Below are positions 9,443 through 18,806 of a stretch of DNA of 34,925 nucleotides, in pieces. Positions within the stretch are counted from its first letter, which is position 1. Every line of letters starts with the position of its first letter. The stretch is taken from contig JALNWY010000010.1 in NCBI GenBank assembly GCA_023230665.1, forward strand, positions 1-34,925. Reading direction: 5' to 3'. Made by a program: the position numbers and the translations under genes. This stretch comes from Deltaproteobacteria bacterium. Its GTDB lineage: Bacteria; Desulfobacterota; Desulfomonilia; UBA1062. The notes below the pieces were generated by a model that had not been told where the DNA came from, ran no database searches, and saw only the letters and a program-made list of their open reading frames with translations.

Positions 9443-9886
9443 CTACAGACCCAGCTCGGCGAGTTCCGTCCTCAAGCTCTCAGGATCTTTCAGGGCATCC
9501 TTCATATATGCTTCGTATATCTCGATGTCCCAGATCTCGAAGCGGTCTACGATTCCCACGATGAGGCACTTCTTTTTGAGGTCGGCATAGTCGCGCAGGC
9601 TGGCGGGAACGAGGATCCGGCCCTGAGAATCGATCTGGCACTCCTCGGCGGAACCCATGACATGCCGTTTGAAGATGATATCCGCTTTTCGGACCGTGGA
9701 CAGGGAGGAGGCCTTTCTCTCCATCTTTTCCCAATCTTCATAGGCAAAGGCCATGAGGCATTTATCAAGGCTTTTCGTGATGATGAGATGGTCGGTGTTC
9801 CACTGACTGAGCACATCCCGGAACTTCGATGGAATGCTCAACCGGCCCTTCTCGTTTATGGAATTTACGTAATGCCCTTTAAACAC
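9443..9886 (-). CDS. mraZ: MraZ, transcriptional regulator of the dcw operon
   Basis: Double SpoVT/AbrB-like DNA-binding protein forming ring-shaped oligomers that bind repeats upstream of its own gene. I set the start at GTG 9884-9886, reading VFKGHYVNSINEKGRLSIPSKF, which aligns with the canonical MraZ N-terminus and gives 147 residues. The open frame extends 15 codons upstream to 9931, but those codons are unlike MraZ and would run over the operator and the predicted transcription start. GGGGGCGAAG precedes the GTG. The second half contains DSQGRILVPASLRDYADL, the repeat of the first domain. Autoregulation is likely from the boxes at 9909-9926. Confidence 0.93.
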   Translation of the reverse strand: MFKGHYVNSINEKGRLSIPSKFRDVLSQWNTDHLIITKSLDKCLMAFAYEDWEKMERKASSLSTVRKADIIFKRHVMGSAEECQIDSQGRILVPASLRDYADLKKKCLIVGIVDRFEIWDIEIYEAYMKDALKDPESLRTELAELGL

Positions 9887-9908
9887 CTTCGCCCCCAAGG
9901 TCCACTGA

Positions 9909-9926
9909 CACCAAATGGCACTTTTT
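9909..9926 (-). promoter_or_regulatory. Candidate MraZ box, dcw-facing
   Basis: The minus strand reads AAAAAGTGCCATTTGGTG, with two GTG units exactly 10 bases apart and a third GTG six bases further on. Known MraZ operators are short G-rich repeats phased by one helical turn. An almost identical inverted copy is at 10031-10048. Assignment to MraZ is inference from position and phasing. Confidence 0.55.
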
Positions 9927-9928
9927 GA

Positions 9929-9957
9929 CATATATATGAAGACCTTCCCGGTGTCAA
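9929..9957 (-). promoter_or_regulatory. Sigma-70-like promoter for mraZ and the dcw operon
   Basis: On the minus strand there is a perfect -35 TTGACA (9952-9957), a 17-base spacer and a -10 TATATG (9929-9934). Transcription would start near 9922, inside the operator at 9909-9926, so a bound regulator would block the promoter. Confidence 0.65.
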
Positions 9958-10014
9958 TATCTTCTTCGGGAAAGTGTGGTATAAAATTTAGTAGAAAAAA
10001 CTAATTATTATAGG

Positions 10015-10020
10015 TATAAT
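10015..10020 (+). promoter_or_regulatory. -10 element for the histidine kinase gene
   Basis: A perfect TATAAT reading rightward. The matching -35 region (about 9992-9997, TAGAAA) is poor, so the promoter may be weak or need an activator. The predicted start near 10027 sits just before the second MraZ-like box. Confidence 0.45.
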
Positions 10021-10030
10021 TTATCAAGGC

Positions 10031-10048
10031 AAAAAGTGCCATAAGGTG
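10031..10048 (+). promoter_or_regulatory. Candidate MraZ box, kinase-facing
   Basis: The plus strand reads AAAAAGTGCCATAAGGTG, matching 16 of 18 bases of the inverted copy at 9909-9926. Its position just downstream of the rightward -10 mirrors the arrangement on the dcw side. Confidence 0.5.
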
Positions 10049-10088
10049 ATCAAATTCTTCTGGGGGTTTTTAAGAGTTGCCGGTTACT

Positions 10089-11078
10089 ATGAACGACCTG
10101 CTTGACACGCACGCAGCCGAGGTGCTCGAGGTTTTGTCCGTGGGGATCATGCTGGCAGATGAGACCGGGGCCGTTTCCTACGCGAACAGGGCCGCCCTGG
10201 AGTGCCTGTGCATCGAACGCGAGGGCTTGAAGGAGATCAATATCAGGGGCATGTTCCGGCAGAACGCGGGGAAGAAAGATATCATGCTCCGCACCAAAGG
10301 CAAAGACCGGATAACCGTCAGGCTGAACAGGATAGCCCTCTCCGGCGGATGTTCCGTGGTTGTCCTGACCGATATCACCGAGATCCACCAGCTCGAGCAG
10401 GAACTCCTGAAGATGGACAAGCTCGCCACCGTGGGCGAGCTGACCTCGGGCATCGCCCACGAGATACGCAACCCCCTTGCCGGCATCAAGACCACAGCCC
10501 AGGCGCTTAAGGGGGAAATACCGGACAACGATCACCGCGTCGCCTACATATCCCGGATCATTGTCGAGATCGACCGGCTCAACAAGCTGCTGCTCAACTT
10601 TTTCGACTTCGCCAAGCCCAAGGATCTGAATGTACAGGCATGCGATCTCAAGAGGGTGATCGAGGACACCGTGTTTTTGATGCAGGACAGTGCCCTGCGG
10701 AATCATGTCCAGGTCATGGAGTTCTATCCGCCCGGCCAGATCAGTATCCGGGCCGATTCGGACCTGCTGCAGCAGGTGCTCATGAACGTGTTCATCAATG
10801 CCGTACAGGCCATGCACTCAGGCGGCAGGATGGAGGTCCATCTGGCGGATAAGGGGTCCCAGGTCGAGATAATTGTCAAGGATACCGGCAAGGGTATCCC
10901 GGAAAACATCCGCAACCGGATCTTCGACCCTTTTTTCACCACCAAACCCAAGGGGATCGGGCTCGGTCTCTCCATCTCATACCGGCTCGTCAAGATGCAC
11001 TCGGGAAACATCTCGTTTGCCACCGGGCCCCGGGGAACCACCTTCACCATCACCCTGCCGAAAGAGGTGGCAATGTGA
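10089..11078 (+). CDS. Orphan soluble PAS-domain sensor histidine kinase (NtrB-like)
   Basis: A 329-residue protein without membrane segments. Residues about 8-100 form a PAS-like sensor (VLEVLSVGIMLADETGAVSYAN). HisKA follows with phospho-acceptor H124 in GIAHEIRNPL, then HATPase_c with the N box NVFINAVQAM, G1 DTGKGIP and G2 GIGLGLSIS. This layout resembles NtrB and other kinases that phosphorylate sigma-54 activators. No response regulator gene is adjacent, so the partner is elsewhere. I prefer ATG 10089; an in-frame TTG at 10077 is possible. The gene is divergent from mraZ and shares its control region, which hints at a link to growth or envelope state. What it senses is unknown. Confidence 0.85.
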   Translation: MNDLLDTHAAEVLEVLSVGIMLADETGAVSYANRAALECLCIEREGLKEINIRGMFRQNAGKKDIMLRTKGKDRITVRLNRIALSGGCSVVVLTDITEIHQLEQELLKMDKLATVGELTSGIAHEIRNPLAGIKTTAQALKGEIPDNDHRVAYISRIIVEIDRLNKLLLNFFDFAKPKDLNVQACDLKRVIEDTVFLMQDSALRNHVQVMEFYPPGQISIRADSDLLQQVLMNVFINAVQAMHSGGRMEVHLADKGSQVEIIVKDTGKGIPENIRNRIFDPFFTTKPKGIGLGLSISYRLVKMHSGNISFATGPRGTTFTITLPKEVAM

Positions 11079-11133
11079 GGGGAAGTGATGATACTTAGGA
11101 AGGGGATCGTAATCCGGGGCTGAGAGAAGGAAC

Positions 11134-11159
11134 AGGGGCGAGAGAAGGGATGCGCCCCT
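11134..11159 (+). other. Hairpin between the kinase gene and tolQ
   Basis: AGGGGCG and CGCCCCT form a 7-bp stem around a 12-base loop. No T tract follows, so it is at best a weak terminator or an mRNA-stability structure that separates the kinase from the tol genes. Confidence 0.3.
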
Positions 11160-11190
11160 TACCCGATATTCAAGATCAGGAGGACAGTAA

Positions 11191-11890
<700 letters not shown>

Positions 11891-11904
<14 letters not shown>

Positions 11905-12304
11905 ACCCGGACCAGGCAAGCCCGTATCGGAGATCAACGTCACTCCGCTGGTGGACGTGATGCTCGTGCTCCTGATCATCTTCATGGTCTCGGCCCCCAT
12001 GATGAAGGAGGGCATGAAGGTGGATCTGCCCGAGGCCGAGGCCAGGGCGCTCCAGACCCAGGACCAGGACCTCACGATCACGATCAACCAGGACAGGACC
12101 CTGGATATCAACGGGTCTGCCATCGACCTGGTCAGGCTCGATGTGATCCTGGAGCAGATACGGGAGCAGCGCGGGGTGGAGAGCGTCTATCTCCAGGCCG
12201 ACAAGTCAATTCCCTACGGTTATGTGGTGGAGGTCATGTCGCTCATCCGCTCCACCGGGCTCACCAAGATCGGGCTGGTGACGCAACCGCCGACAAAGAA
12301 ATAG
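11891..12304 (+). CDS. tolR: TolR, ExbD-family subunit of the Tol-Pal motor
   Basis: A 137-residue bitopic protein. It has a short cytoplasmic start, then INVTPLVDVMLVLLIIFMVS, whose aspartate is the conserved proton-carrying residue. A periplasmic domain follows, ending in DKSIPYGYVVEVMSLIRSTG, the classic ExbD/TolR C-terminal motif. It pairs with TolQ. The ATG lies inside the last codons of tolQ. Confidence 0.94.
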
Positions 12305-12305
12305 C

Positions 12306-13046
12306 ATGAAGAGATTGAGCGGATACACCGGGATTTCACTCCTGGCCCATTTCCTTTTTATCCTGGCGCTGGTGGATGTGAGCTTTTCGCCCCGGGACGA
12401 CCTGTCCGCCTTCGATGTCTACGAGGTGGACATCGTGACCTCGGTCCCTTCGGCAGGGAAGGCTGCCCTTTCCCAGGGCACGGCCACTTCCGGGCAGTCC
12501 TCGACCAAGAAATACGTATATCACAAGGGAAGCGATCAGAGCGGCATCAGCGGCATCAGGAAAGAACAGGGACCAAAAGAGAAAGCGCCGGAGCTCACCG
12601 CCAAGGACCTGGAGCCGCTTGAGGTGAAGGAGCAGGAGAGAGCGTGGGACGATACAGGGCCTGAAGCCGCGGCTGGCGGGCCCCCTCCCGATACCGGAGG
12701 CACCTCGCCGGGCAGGCTCGGCAGAGGCCCCGGCGAGTCGTCGAATCTGGTGAGTGTATGGAAAGCCCAGGTGAAGATGGTGGTGGACAGTGTGTGGAAG
12801 ACCCCCCCGGAGATTTCCGTGATGGACACCTCGCTCAAGACCACCTATCTCCTGAAGATATCCCGTGGCGGCGAGCTGCTGGACAAGAAACTCCTCATCT
12901 CGTCGGGAAACGGTCCCTTCGACCGCTCGGTGCACTTGGCGCTCAGCAGCGTAAGCAAGCTTCCGCAGCCGCCTCTCATCCTCATTGCCGGACAGAGCAG
13001 CGTGGAGGTCACCATGTCGTTCACCCCGCCCAAAGGAGTCAGATAG
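12306..13046 (+). CDS. tolA: TolA/TonB-type periplasmic linker protein
   Basis: A 246-residue protein anchored by one N-terminal helix (about residues 8-25, ISLLAHFLFILALVDV). A polar and proline/glycine-rich linker follows (about 45-150). The C-terminal domain from about 155 (SVWKAQVKMVVDSVWKTPPE to FDRSVHLALSSVSKLPQPP) has the TonB-C fold pattern. It lacks the long alanine-lysine helix of E. coli TolA, as is common outside Gammaproteobacteria. It would couple the TolQR motor to TolB/Pal. It starts one base after the tolR stop and abuts tolB. Confidence 0.83.
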   Translation: MKRLSGYTGISLLAHFLFILALVDVSFSPRDDLSAFDVYEVDIVTSVPSAGKAALSQGTATSGQSSTKKYVYHKGSDQSGISGIRKEQGPKEKAPELTAKDLEPLEVKEQERAWDDTGPEAAAGGPPPDTGGTSPGRLGRGPGESSNLVSVWKAQVKMVVDSVWKTPPEISVMDTSLKTTYLLKISRGGELLDKKLLISSGNGPFDRSVHLALSSVSKLPQPPLILIAGQSSVEVTMSFTPPKGVR

Positions 13047-14324
13047 ATGAAGAAGATTCTCAGCCTCATGATAGTCCTTGCCGTGGTTTTCCCCTCTGTT
13101 CTCGGGGCCCAGCGTGTTCACATCGACATCGAGGCCCGGGGATTCAAACGGATGAAGGTCGCCATGCCCGCCTTTGCCGGGCCCAAAGAGCTGGCGGATT
13201 CCGTGTGGTCCCAGTGCGCCAAGGATCTTGAGATAACCGGCGCGTTTAGCCTCCTGGACCCGAAAGGGTATATCAATCCGGGCCCCATAAGCTTTATCGA
13301 GCCGGGGACCCTCAAGGACTGGGCGCTCATCGGCGCGGATTATGCCGTTGCGGCGCGGGTCGAGCGCCAGGGCGCCCAGGTCAATCTCGCAGTGCAGGCC
13401 GTGGAGGTCTCGACCGCCCGGGCCGTGCTCAACACTGTCTACACCACCAAGGCCGACTCCGTGCACCGGGGGGTTCATGCCTTTATGGACGCCCTGATGC
13501 AGAAGGCCCTGGGCCTCGAGCCCATCTTTTCCTCCAAGATCGTCGCTGTTCAGAAGGTGAGCAAGAAGAAACAGCTCTACACCATGTGGTGCGACGGAAC
13601 CGGCGGGGCTGCGATCAAGGGCGGGGGCGACCTCGTGCTGAACCCTGCCTGGTCTTTCGACGGTAAGAAGATCGCATTCGTCTCCTACTGGAAAAACAAT
13701 CCTGATCTCTATATCCTTGACGTGCGGACCTACAAGGTGGAGCTGTTCTCATCACACAAGGGCATCAACGTCACCCCGTGCTTTGACCCCACGGGCACCA
13801 GGATTGCTTATACCCTGTCCAAAGACGGGGACCCCGAGATCTATATCGCGCCGCTGGGGGGCGGCACAGCGCCCGAACGTCTCACCAGGAGCTGGGCCAC
13901 GGACATCTCCCCGTCGATTTCCCCTGACGGCCGGAAACTTGCTTTCTGCTCGTCGCGCGCCGGTACGCCCCAGATCTATGTCATGGATCTGGTGACCAAG
14001 AAAGTGGAGCGGCTCACCTTTCAGGGAAGCTATAATTCCGAGCCCGTGTTCTCGCCCAAAGGAGACATGATCGCGTTCATTCATCTTGCAGAGGACCGGC
14101 GCTTCCATATCGCCCTCATCAAGACCGACGGCACGAGGATGAAGGTGCTTCCCGGCACCGGGAGAGGGGACGAGTCCCCCACCTTCTCGCCCGACGGGAG
14201 GCTCGTGGCCTTCAGCTCTTCGGACGGGAATATCTATGTCACTGATTTCATGGGGACCTCTGTGGTACGGGTGACCGATACCGGGGGATTCACCGAGCCC
14301 TGCTGGTCTCCTCTGATGGAATAG
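13047..14324 (+). CDS. tolB: TolB, periplasmic beta-propeller of the Tol-Pal system
   Basis: A 425-residue secreted protein. The signal peptide MKKILSLMIVLAVVFPSVLGA ends around residue 21. An N-terminal domain (to about 165) is followed by WD40-like beta-propeller repeats with the recurring pattern NPAWSFDGKKIAFVS, SPSISPDGRKLAFCSS and SPTFSPDGRLVAFSS. TolB shuttles between TolA and Pal. The ATG directly follows the tolA stop. The length matches the family. Confidence 0.94.
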   Translation: MKKILSLMIVLAVVFPSVLGAQRVHIDIEARGFKRMKVAMPAFAGPKELADSVWSQCAKDLEITGAFSLLDPKGYINPGPISFIEPGTLKDWALIGADYAVAARVERQGAQVNLAVQAVEVSTARAVLNTVYTTKADSVHRGVHAFMDALMQKALGLEPIFSSKIVAVQKVSKKKQLYTMWCDGTGGAAIKGGGDLVLNPAWSFDGKKIAFVSYWKNNPDLYILDVRTYKVELFSSHKGINVTPCFDPTGTRIAYTLSKDGDPEIYIAPLGGGTAPERLTRSWATDISPSISPDGRKLAFCSSRAGTPQIYVMDLVTKKVERLTFQGSYNSEPVFSPKGDMIAFIHLAEDRRFHIALIKTDGTRMKVLPGTGRGDESPTFSPDGRLVAFSSSDGNIYVTDFMGTSVVRVTDTGGFTEPCWSPLME

Positions 14325-14593
14325 GGTATAAGGGTTGGGCAAAACCAGGGGCATTTGCGTGCGACATGATCGGGTTTCAGGCCCATACAGGCTTAGAAAA
14401 GCCGGCTCCCTTCAGTGTGAACGGTAGCAGGTTTTCCCAAGCCAGGGGATTAGAGTATGGCCGTAAGCCGGCATGCCGCCCGATATTTTCTGCTTGACCT
14501 GGTTTAAGTTTAAGGTAATTTATGGGCAGGCTAGAGGAGTCGCGAATTGCTGATTTCCTCAGTACAAAGTAAGGAACTACCAAGGAGGATGAA
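14325..14593 (+). promoter_or_regulatory. tolB-pal intergenic region with a pal promoter
   Basis: This 269-base gap has no convincing gene. It holds a -35 TTGACC (14494-14499), a 16-base spacer and a -10 TAATTT (14516-14521), giving pal its own transcription start. AAGCCGGC occurs twice (near 14396 and 14465), and a small hairpin GGCTT-AGAA-AAGCC lies near 14389-14402. A 68-codon minus-strand frame (14377-14583) has no ribosome binding site and looks spurious. AAGGAGG stands just ahead of the pal ATG. Confidence 0.5.
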
Positions 14594-15148
14594 ATGAGGA
14601 ACGCAGAAAGAGTGGTTGGGCTGATGGCGTTGGTATCGCTTATATTTTTTATTTCCGGATGTGCGAAGCATGGGGTTCAGCAGGTGGAAGGGCCGACTCC
14701 CCCCTCACAGGAAGAGGTGATCACCGGCACGCCTGACATGGAGCTCGATATGCCGGGATCAGAAGGGGATGTGTCCGCTGCGCCGCAGGCCATGGAAGAG
14801 GAACTCGCGAAGTTCGAGCAGGACAGGATCTACTTCGAATTCGACAAATTCAATCTCACGGCTGATGCGAGAAAGGTCCTTGCCGAGAAAGCCAGTTTCC
14901 TCAACGCCCACCCTAACCTGAATGTGCGCATCGAAGGACATTGCGACGAGCGGGGCACCCGTGAGTACAACCTGGCGCTGGGCGAGCGCAGGGCCAAATC
15001 CGCGCAGGATTATCTCATCTTCCTCGGCATCAATCCGGACAGGGTGTCCATCATCAGCTACGGTGAGGAGAAGCCGCTTGAATTGGGCAGCGGCGAGGAT
15101 GCGTGGAAGCTGAACAGAAGGGCCGAGTTCCGCATTCTGGGGAACTGA
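14594..15148 (+). CDS. pal: Pal, peptidoglycan-associated lipoprotein
   Basis: A 184-residue lipoprotein. The signal peptide ends in the lipobox ISGC, with the lipidated cysteine near residue 23. A proline/glutamate-rich spacer runs to about 75. An OmpA-like peptidoglycan-binding domain follows, with IYFEFDKFNLTADARKVL and the DAP-binding region IEGHCDERGTREYNLALGERRA. It anchors the outer membrane to the wall and is the target of TolB. AAGGAGG gives a strong start. Confidence 0.95.
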   Translation: MRNAERVVGLMALVSLIFFISGCAKHGVQQVEGPTPPSQEEVITGTPDMELDMPGSEGDVSAAPQAMEEELAKFEQDRIYFEFDKFNLTADARKVLAEKASFLNAHPNLNVRIEGHCDERGTREYNLALGERRAKSAQDYLIFLGINPDRVSIISYGEEKPLELGSGEDAWKLNRRAEFRILGN

Positions 15149-15168
15149 GCTCTTGATGGCGTGATGGC

Positions 15169-15894
15169 ATGAAAAGGTTGCTTCCCTTTTTCTTCCTTCC
15201 TTTGCTCCTGCTGGGGTGCGCATCCCAGCAGGATCTCCAGGCCCTACGGTGGGAGGTCGACTCGATCAAGACGCGGCTCGTCAAGGCGGAAGCGAAGGTC
15301 AAGGAAAAGGACCGTCTCGTGGAACAGGGTCTGGGGCAGCAGGCAGAGCTCCAGGCCCGCCTCAACGAACTCCGTGAGCAGATGTTCTCGCTCCAGGGGA
15401 GCATCGAGGAGATCAGGAACGCCTCGGGCGCAGGGATGGCCGGCAAGGCCGGCGAAGAGCGGCTGAGCGCCATAGAAAAGGAGATGGAAGATCTCAGGGC
15501 CCTCTTTCTGGTGCAGGCCCAGCCTCGGAAGTCTCTCTTTGAAACCGGCGTGGAGAAGTACCGGGCCGGCAAACTTCCGGAAGCGTTGAGCGATTTCAGC
15601 TCGTTCCTCTCCTCGAATCCGGAGCCGGCGCTTGCCGCCGAGACCCATTTCTGGATAGGCGAAACGCTGTACGCTCAAGGCAAGTACGAAGACGCGGTAC
15701 TGAAGTACGACCTGGTGGCCAAGAAATACGCGAAGAGTCAGAAGGTGCCCGACTGCCTTCTCAAGCAGGGCATGGCATTTCATAAAATGGGCGACAGCGA
15801 GACAGGGAATATCATCCTCAAGAAACTTATTCAGGGATATTCCTCGACCGAGGCGGCGGCAAAGGCGAATAAGATCGTGAAGGATGGTCTCTAA
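15169..15894 (+). CDS. cpoB: CpoB (YbgF), Tol-Pal associated TPR protein
   Basis: A 241-residue protein with an N-terminal signal ending in LLGCAS, so it is probably a lipoprotein here. A coiled coil follows (about 20-105) and then C-terminal TPR repeats (FETGVEKYRAGKLPEALSDF and AETHFWIGETLYAQGKYEDA). CpoB coordinates outer-membrane constriction with septal peptidoglycan synthesis. It closes the tol-pal cluster in the usual place, 20 bases after pal. A lipobox is not found in the E. coli protein. Confidence 0.88.
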   Translation: MKRLLPFFFLPLLLLGCASQQDLQALRWEVDSIKTRLVKAEAKVKEKDRLVEQGLGQQAELQARLNELREQMFSLQGSIEEIRNASGAGMAGKAGEERLSAIEKEMEDLRALFLVQAQPRKSLFETGVEKYRAGKLPEALSDFSSFLSSNPEPALAAETHFWIGETLYAQGKYEDAVLKYDLVAKKYAKSQKVPDCLLKQGMAFHKMGDSETGNIILKKLIQGYSSTEAAAKANKIVKDGL

Positions 15895-16235
15895 ACATGA
15901 GGAAATCAATCACGATATCACGGGAACACGGATATGCGGCGGGGGGCCCGAGCCGGCAAGAGTCGGGCCCTGCCTACATGAACAGCGAGAAGCGTAGCAC
16001 TGGTCTCCACGGGCTCACCACGAACGATCTCGCATACTGATGCAGCATGGCGTGATCGTGGGAAGAGGCAGACAGTGCATTCTCTGCCGTTAGAAATGAT
16101 AAAGAAATTTTTGTAATTGGCATCACTCGCGTTTCTCAATCACCGGCATGTTTTTTCGCAGGCCCTGATAGAGGGCTGTGCAAAGGTTTTGGTTTTGTAT
16201 GAGGAGAGACAATCCGTCTCACAAAAGGGGATTTC
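15895..16235 (+). other. Intergenic region with strong hairpin after cpoB
   Basis: The 341 bases hold no supported gene. GGGCCCGA (15944-15951) and TCGGGCCC (15963-15970) form a strong 8-bp stem that could end or stabilise the tol-pal transcript, though no T run follows. A small GAGAC/GTCTC hairpin lies near 16206-16220, and AGGGG precedes the phosphorylase ATG. I see no clear promoter. Confidence 0.4.
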
Positions 16236-18785
16236 ATGAAGATTAAGTCATTCCGAGTCGTGCCCGCTCTTCCCGAAACCTTAAGCCCGATTCTCGATCT
16301 GGCGTACAATGTATGGTTCGGCTGGAACCAGCAGGTCCTGAAGCTCTTCCGGCACATGGACAGAGATCTCTGGGAGAAGACCGGGCACAACCCCGTGGAC
16401 ATGCTCTCCAGCATCTCCCAGGGGAGAATCATGGACCTCATGGAGGATGACGGGTTCCTTTCTCAGATGAAAAGGACAGCCGATGCGTTAGAGGACTACA
16501 TGTCCGAGAAGGGAGTGTATTCCTTTCTCCTGTCCCAGCCCATCGATTTCACCATTGCCTATTTTTCCATGGAGTTCGGCCTTACGGAGAGCCTGCCTAT
16601 CTACTCAGGGGGCCTGGGCATCCTTGCCGGAGACCATCTCAAGAGCGCAAGCGACCTGAGGTTGCCCCTGTGTGGGGTGGGTCTGATGTACCGGCACGGG
16701 TACTTCACCCAGTACCTGAGCTGGGACGGCTGGCAGCAGGAAGAATCGACCAACAACGATTTCTACCACATGGTGCTCACCCTGGAGACCGGCAAAGACG
16801 GCAAGCCCGTGAAGGTCTCCGTCGATCTCGGGGGGAGAAAGTGCTTCGTCCAGATATGGAGGTGCCAGGTGGGAAGGATCCCGCTCTATCTCCTGGATAC
16901 GAACCTGGAAGAGAATCATTTAGACGACCGCAACATCACCGGCGGGCTCTATGCCGGGAACATGGAAGACAGGCTCCGCCAGGAGATCGTCCTGGGAATA
17001 GGCGGCATGAGGGCCCTGCAGGCGCTTAAGATCGATCCCATGGTCTATCATATGAACGAGGGCCATTCCTTTCTGGTGGGACTCGAACGCATAGGAATGC
17101 TCATGCAGGGCCACGGACTCGATTTCGCCACGGCCCGTGAGGTGGTGAGGGCGTCGCTCGTGTTCACGACCCACACCCCGGTGCCGGCGGGCAACGACGT
17201 GTTCGAGATCAACCTCATGGAAAAATACCTGAAGGGCTACGTCGAGAGCCTGGGCATCGGATGGCAGGATTTTCTGGCCCTGGGCAGGATGAACCCCTTC
17301 GACGGCAAGGAAAACTTCGGGGCTACCATCTTCGCGCTCAAGAACTCCGCCTATCGAAACGGTGTGAGCAAGCTGCATGGCAAGGTGTCGCGAGACATGT
17401 GGAAGGGAATCTGGCCCGACACCGGCGAGGATATCCCCATCTCATCCATCACCAACGGTATTCATATCCCCTCGTGGATATCCTCCGATATGGCGGATCT
17501 CTTCGAGAGATACCTGGGTCCCAAGTGGAAAGAGGACCCGGACAACCAGAAGGTGTGGGAGCGGATCGACGACATCCCGGACGCCGAACTCTGGTCCACG
17601 CACCAGCGCAGGCGCGAGCGCCTGGTGGCGTTCTCCCGCAGGCGCCTGGCAAGGCAGATCGAGGCCCGGGGCGGCAAGCCCAATGATATCAGGCGGGCCA
17701 TGGAGACCCTGCACCCCGATGCCCTGACCATCGGCTTCGCAAAGAGGTTCGCGACCTACAAGCGAGGGCTCCTGCTGTTCCACGACATCGAGCGCCTCAA
17801 GAAGATCATCTCCAACACGGAGTTGCCGGTACAGATCATCATCTCGGGCAAGGCCCATCCGCGGGATCACGAGGGCAAGGCCATCATCCAGCGCATCACC
17901 CACATCGCCCGGGAAGAACCCTTCCGCAGCCGGGTGGTCTTCATCGAAGACTACAACATGAACATCGCCCGGTACCTTGTGGAGGGAGTGGACATCTGGC
18001 TGAACAATCCCCGGAGGCCGTTGGAGGCCTGCGGCACGTCGGGCATGAAGGCTACAGCCAACGGGGCCCTGAACTTCAGCGTGCAGGACGGCTGGTGGGT
18101 CGAGGGCTATGACCCTGATCTCGGCTGGTCCATCGGCAACGGGGAGGTGTACGAGGATCTCCAGTACCAGGACGAGGTGGAGAGCAAGGCCATCTACGAT
18201 CTCCTGGAACAAGAGATCATCCCGCTGTTCTACGACCGCGGACTCGATGGCCTGCCCCGCGGCTGGATCGCCATGATGAAGCGGTCTATGAGAGTCCTGT
18301 GCCCGCAGTTCAATTCCAACCGCATGGTCGAAGAGTACACCGACCGGTGCTATGTGGAGGCCGGGCTTCGTTCCCGGAAGCTCGGCGCCGACGGCTACCT
18401 GAATGCCAGAGAGCTGGTCTCCTGGCTGAGCAATCTGAGAAAGAGCTGGAATCAGGTGCGGATTACCGACTTCGACCATTCCGGCGGCGAGGAGGTCGAG
18501 GTCCACGGCGAGATCGTTCTCAAGGCGACCGTGCACCTGGGGACGATCAAGCCTTCAGATGTGAATGTCCAGGCCTATTACGGCCGCATCGACAACGGCG
18601 GAAACCTCTGCGACATCAGCAAGGCTGCGATGGAGCACGGCGGTGAACTGGGCAAGGGGGATCATGTTTTCCAGACACGCATCCAGTGTGAAAAAACCGG
18701 GAGGTTCGGATACACGGTGCGGATTCTGCCCAGCCACACGAACCTCGTATGTCCCATTGATTCCGGGCTCATCAGCTGGGCTTAG
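16236..18785 (+). CDS. glgP: Alpha-glucan (glycogen/maltodextrin) phosphorylase, GT35
   Basis: An 849-residue cytoplasmic enzyme that releases glucose 1-phosphate from alpha-1,4-glucans. Residues about 1-90 form the DUF3417 domain found in the shorter bacterial and archaeal phosphorylase subfamily. The phosphorylase core follows: YFSMEFGLTESLPIYSGGLG, the catalytic-site MNEGHS, TTHTPVPAGND, and ACGTSGMKATANGALN, in which K605 should bind pyridoxal phosphate. No other glycogen gene is nearby. AGGGG lies eight bases before the ATG. A strong terminator ends the transcript. Confidence 0.93.
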   Translation: MKIKSFRVVPALPETLSPILDLAYNVWFGWNQQVLKLFRHMDRDLWEKTGHNPVDMLSSISQGRIMDLMEDDGFLSQMKRTADALEDYMSEKGVYSFLLSQPIDFTIAYFSMEFGLTESLPIYSGGLGILAGDHLKSASDLRLPLCGVGLMYRHGYFTQYLSWDGWQQEESTNNDFYHMVLTLETGKDGKPVKVSVDLGGRKCFVQIWRCQVGRIPLYLLDTNLEENHLDDRNITGGLYAGNMEDRLRQEIVLGIGGMRALQALKIDPMVYHMNEGHSFLVGLERIGMLMQGHGLDFATAREVVRASLVFTTHTPVPAGNDVFEINLMEKYLKGYVESLGIGWQDFLALGRMNPFDGKENFGATIFALKNSAYRNGVSKLHGKVSRDMWKGIWPDTGEDIPISSITNGIHIPSWISSDMADLFERYLGPKWKEDPDNQKVWERIDDIPDAELWSTHQRRRERLVAFSRRRLARQIEARGGKPNDIRRAMETLHPDALTIGFAKRFATYKRGLLLFHDIERLKKIISNTELPVQIIISGKAHPRDHEGKAIIQRITHIAREEPFRSRVVFIEDYNMNIARYLVEGVDIWLNNPRRPLEACGTSGMKATANGALNFSVQDGWWVEGYDPDLGWSIGNGEVYEDLQYQDEVESKAIYDLLEQEIIPLFYDRGLDGLPRGWIAMMKRSMRVLCPQFNSNRMVEEYTDRCYVEAGLRSRKLGADGYLNARELVSWLSNLRKSWNQVRITDFDHSGGEEVEVHGEIVLKATVHLGTIKPSDVNVQAYYGRIDNGGNLCDISKAAMEHGGELGKGDHVFQTRIQCEKTGRFGYTVRILPSHTNLVCPIDSGLISWA

Positions 18786-18806
18786 CCGACACTCTCCGCA
18801 AGATAA

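Noticed and set aside
14377..14583. 68-codon minus-strand frame in the tolB-pal gap
   Set aside because: No ribosome binding site, no recognisable domain, and it covers the pal promoter.
15944..15970. Hairpin after cpoB as a true rho-independent terminator
   Set aside because: The stem is strong but no T run follows, so it is listed only as part of the intergenic region.
17442..18536. 364-codon minus-strand frame opposite the phosphorylase
   Set aside because: It lies entirely within the recognised glgP gene on the other strand and has no family features.
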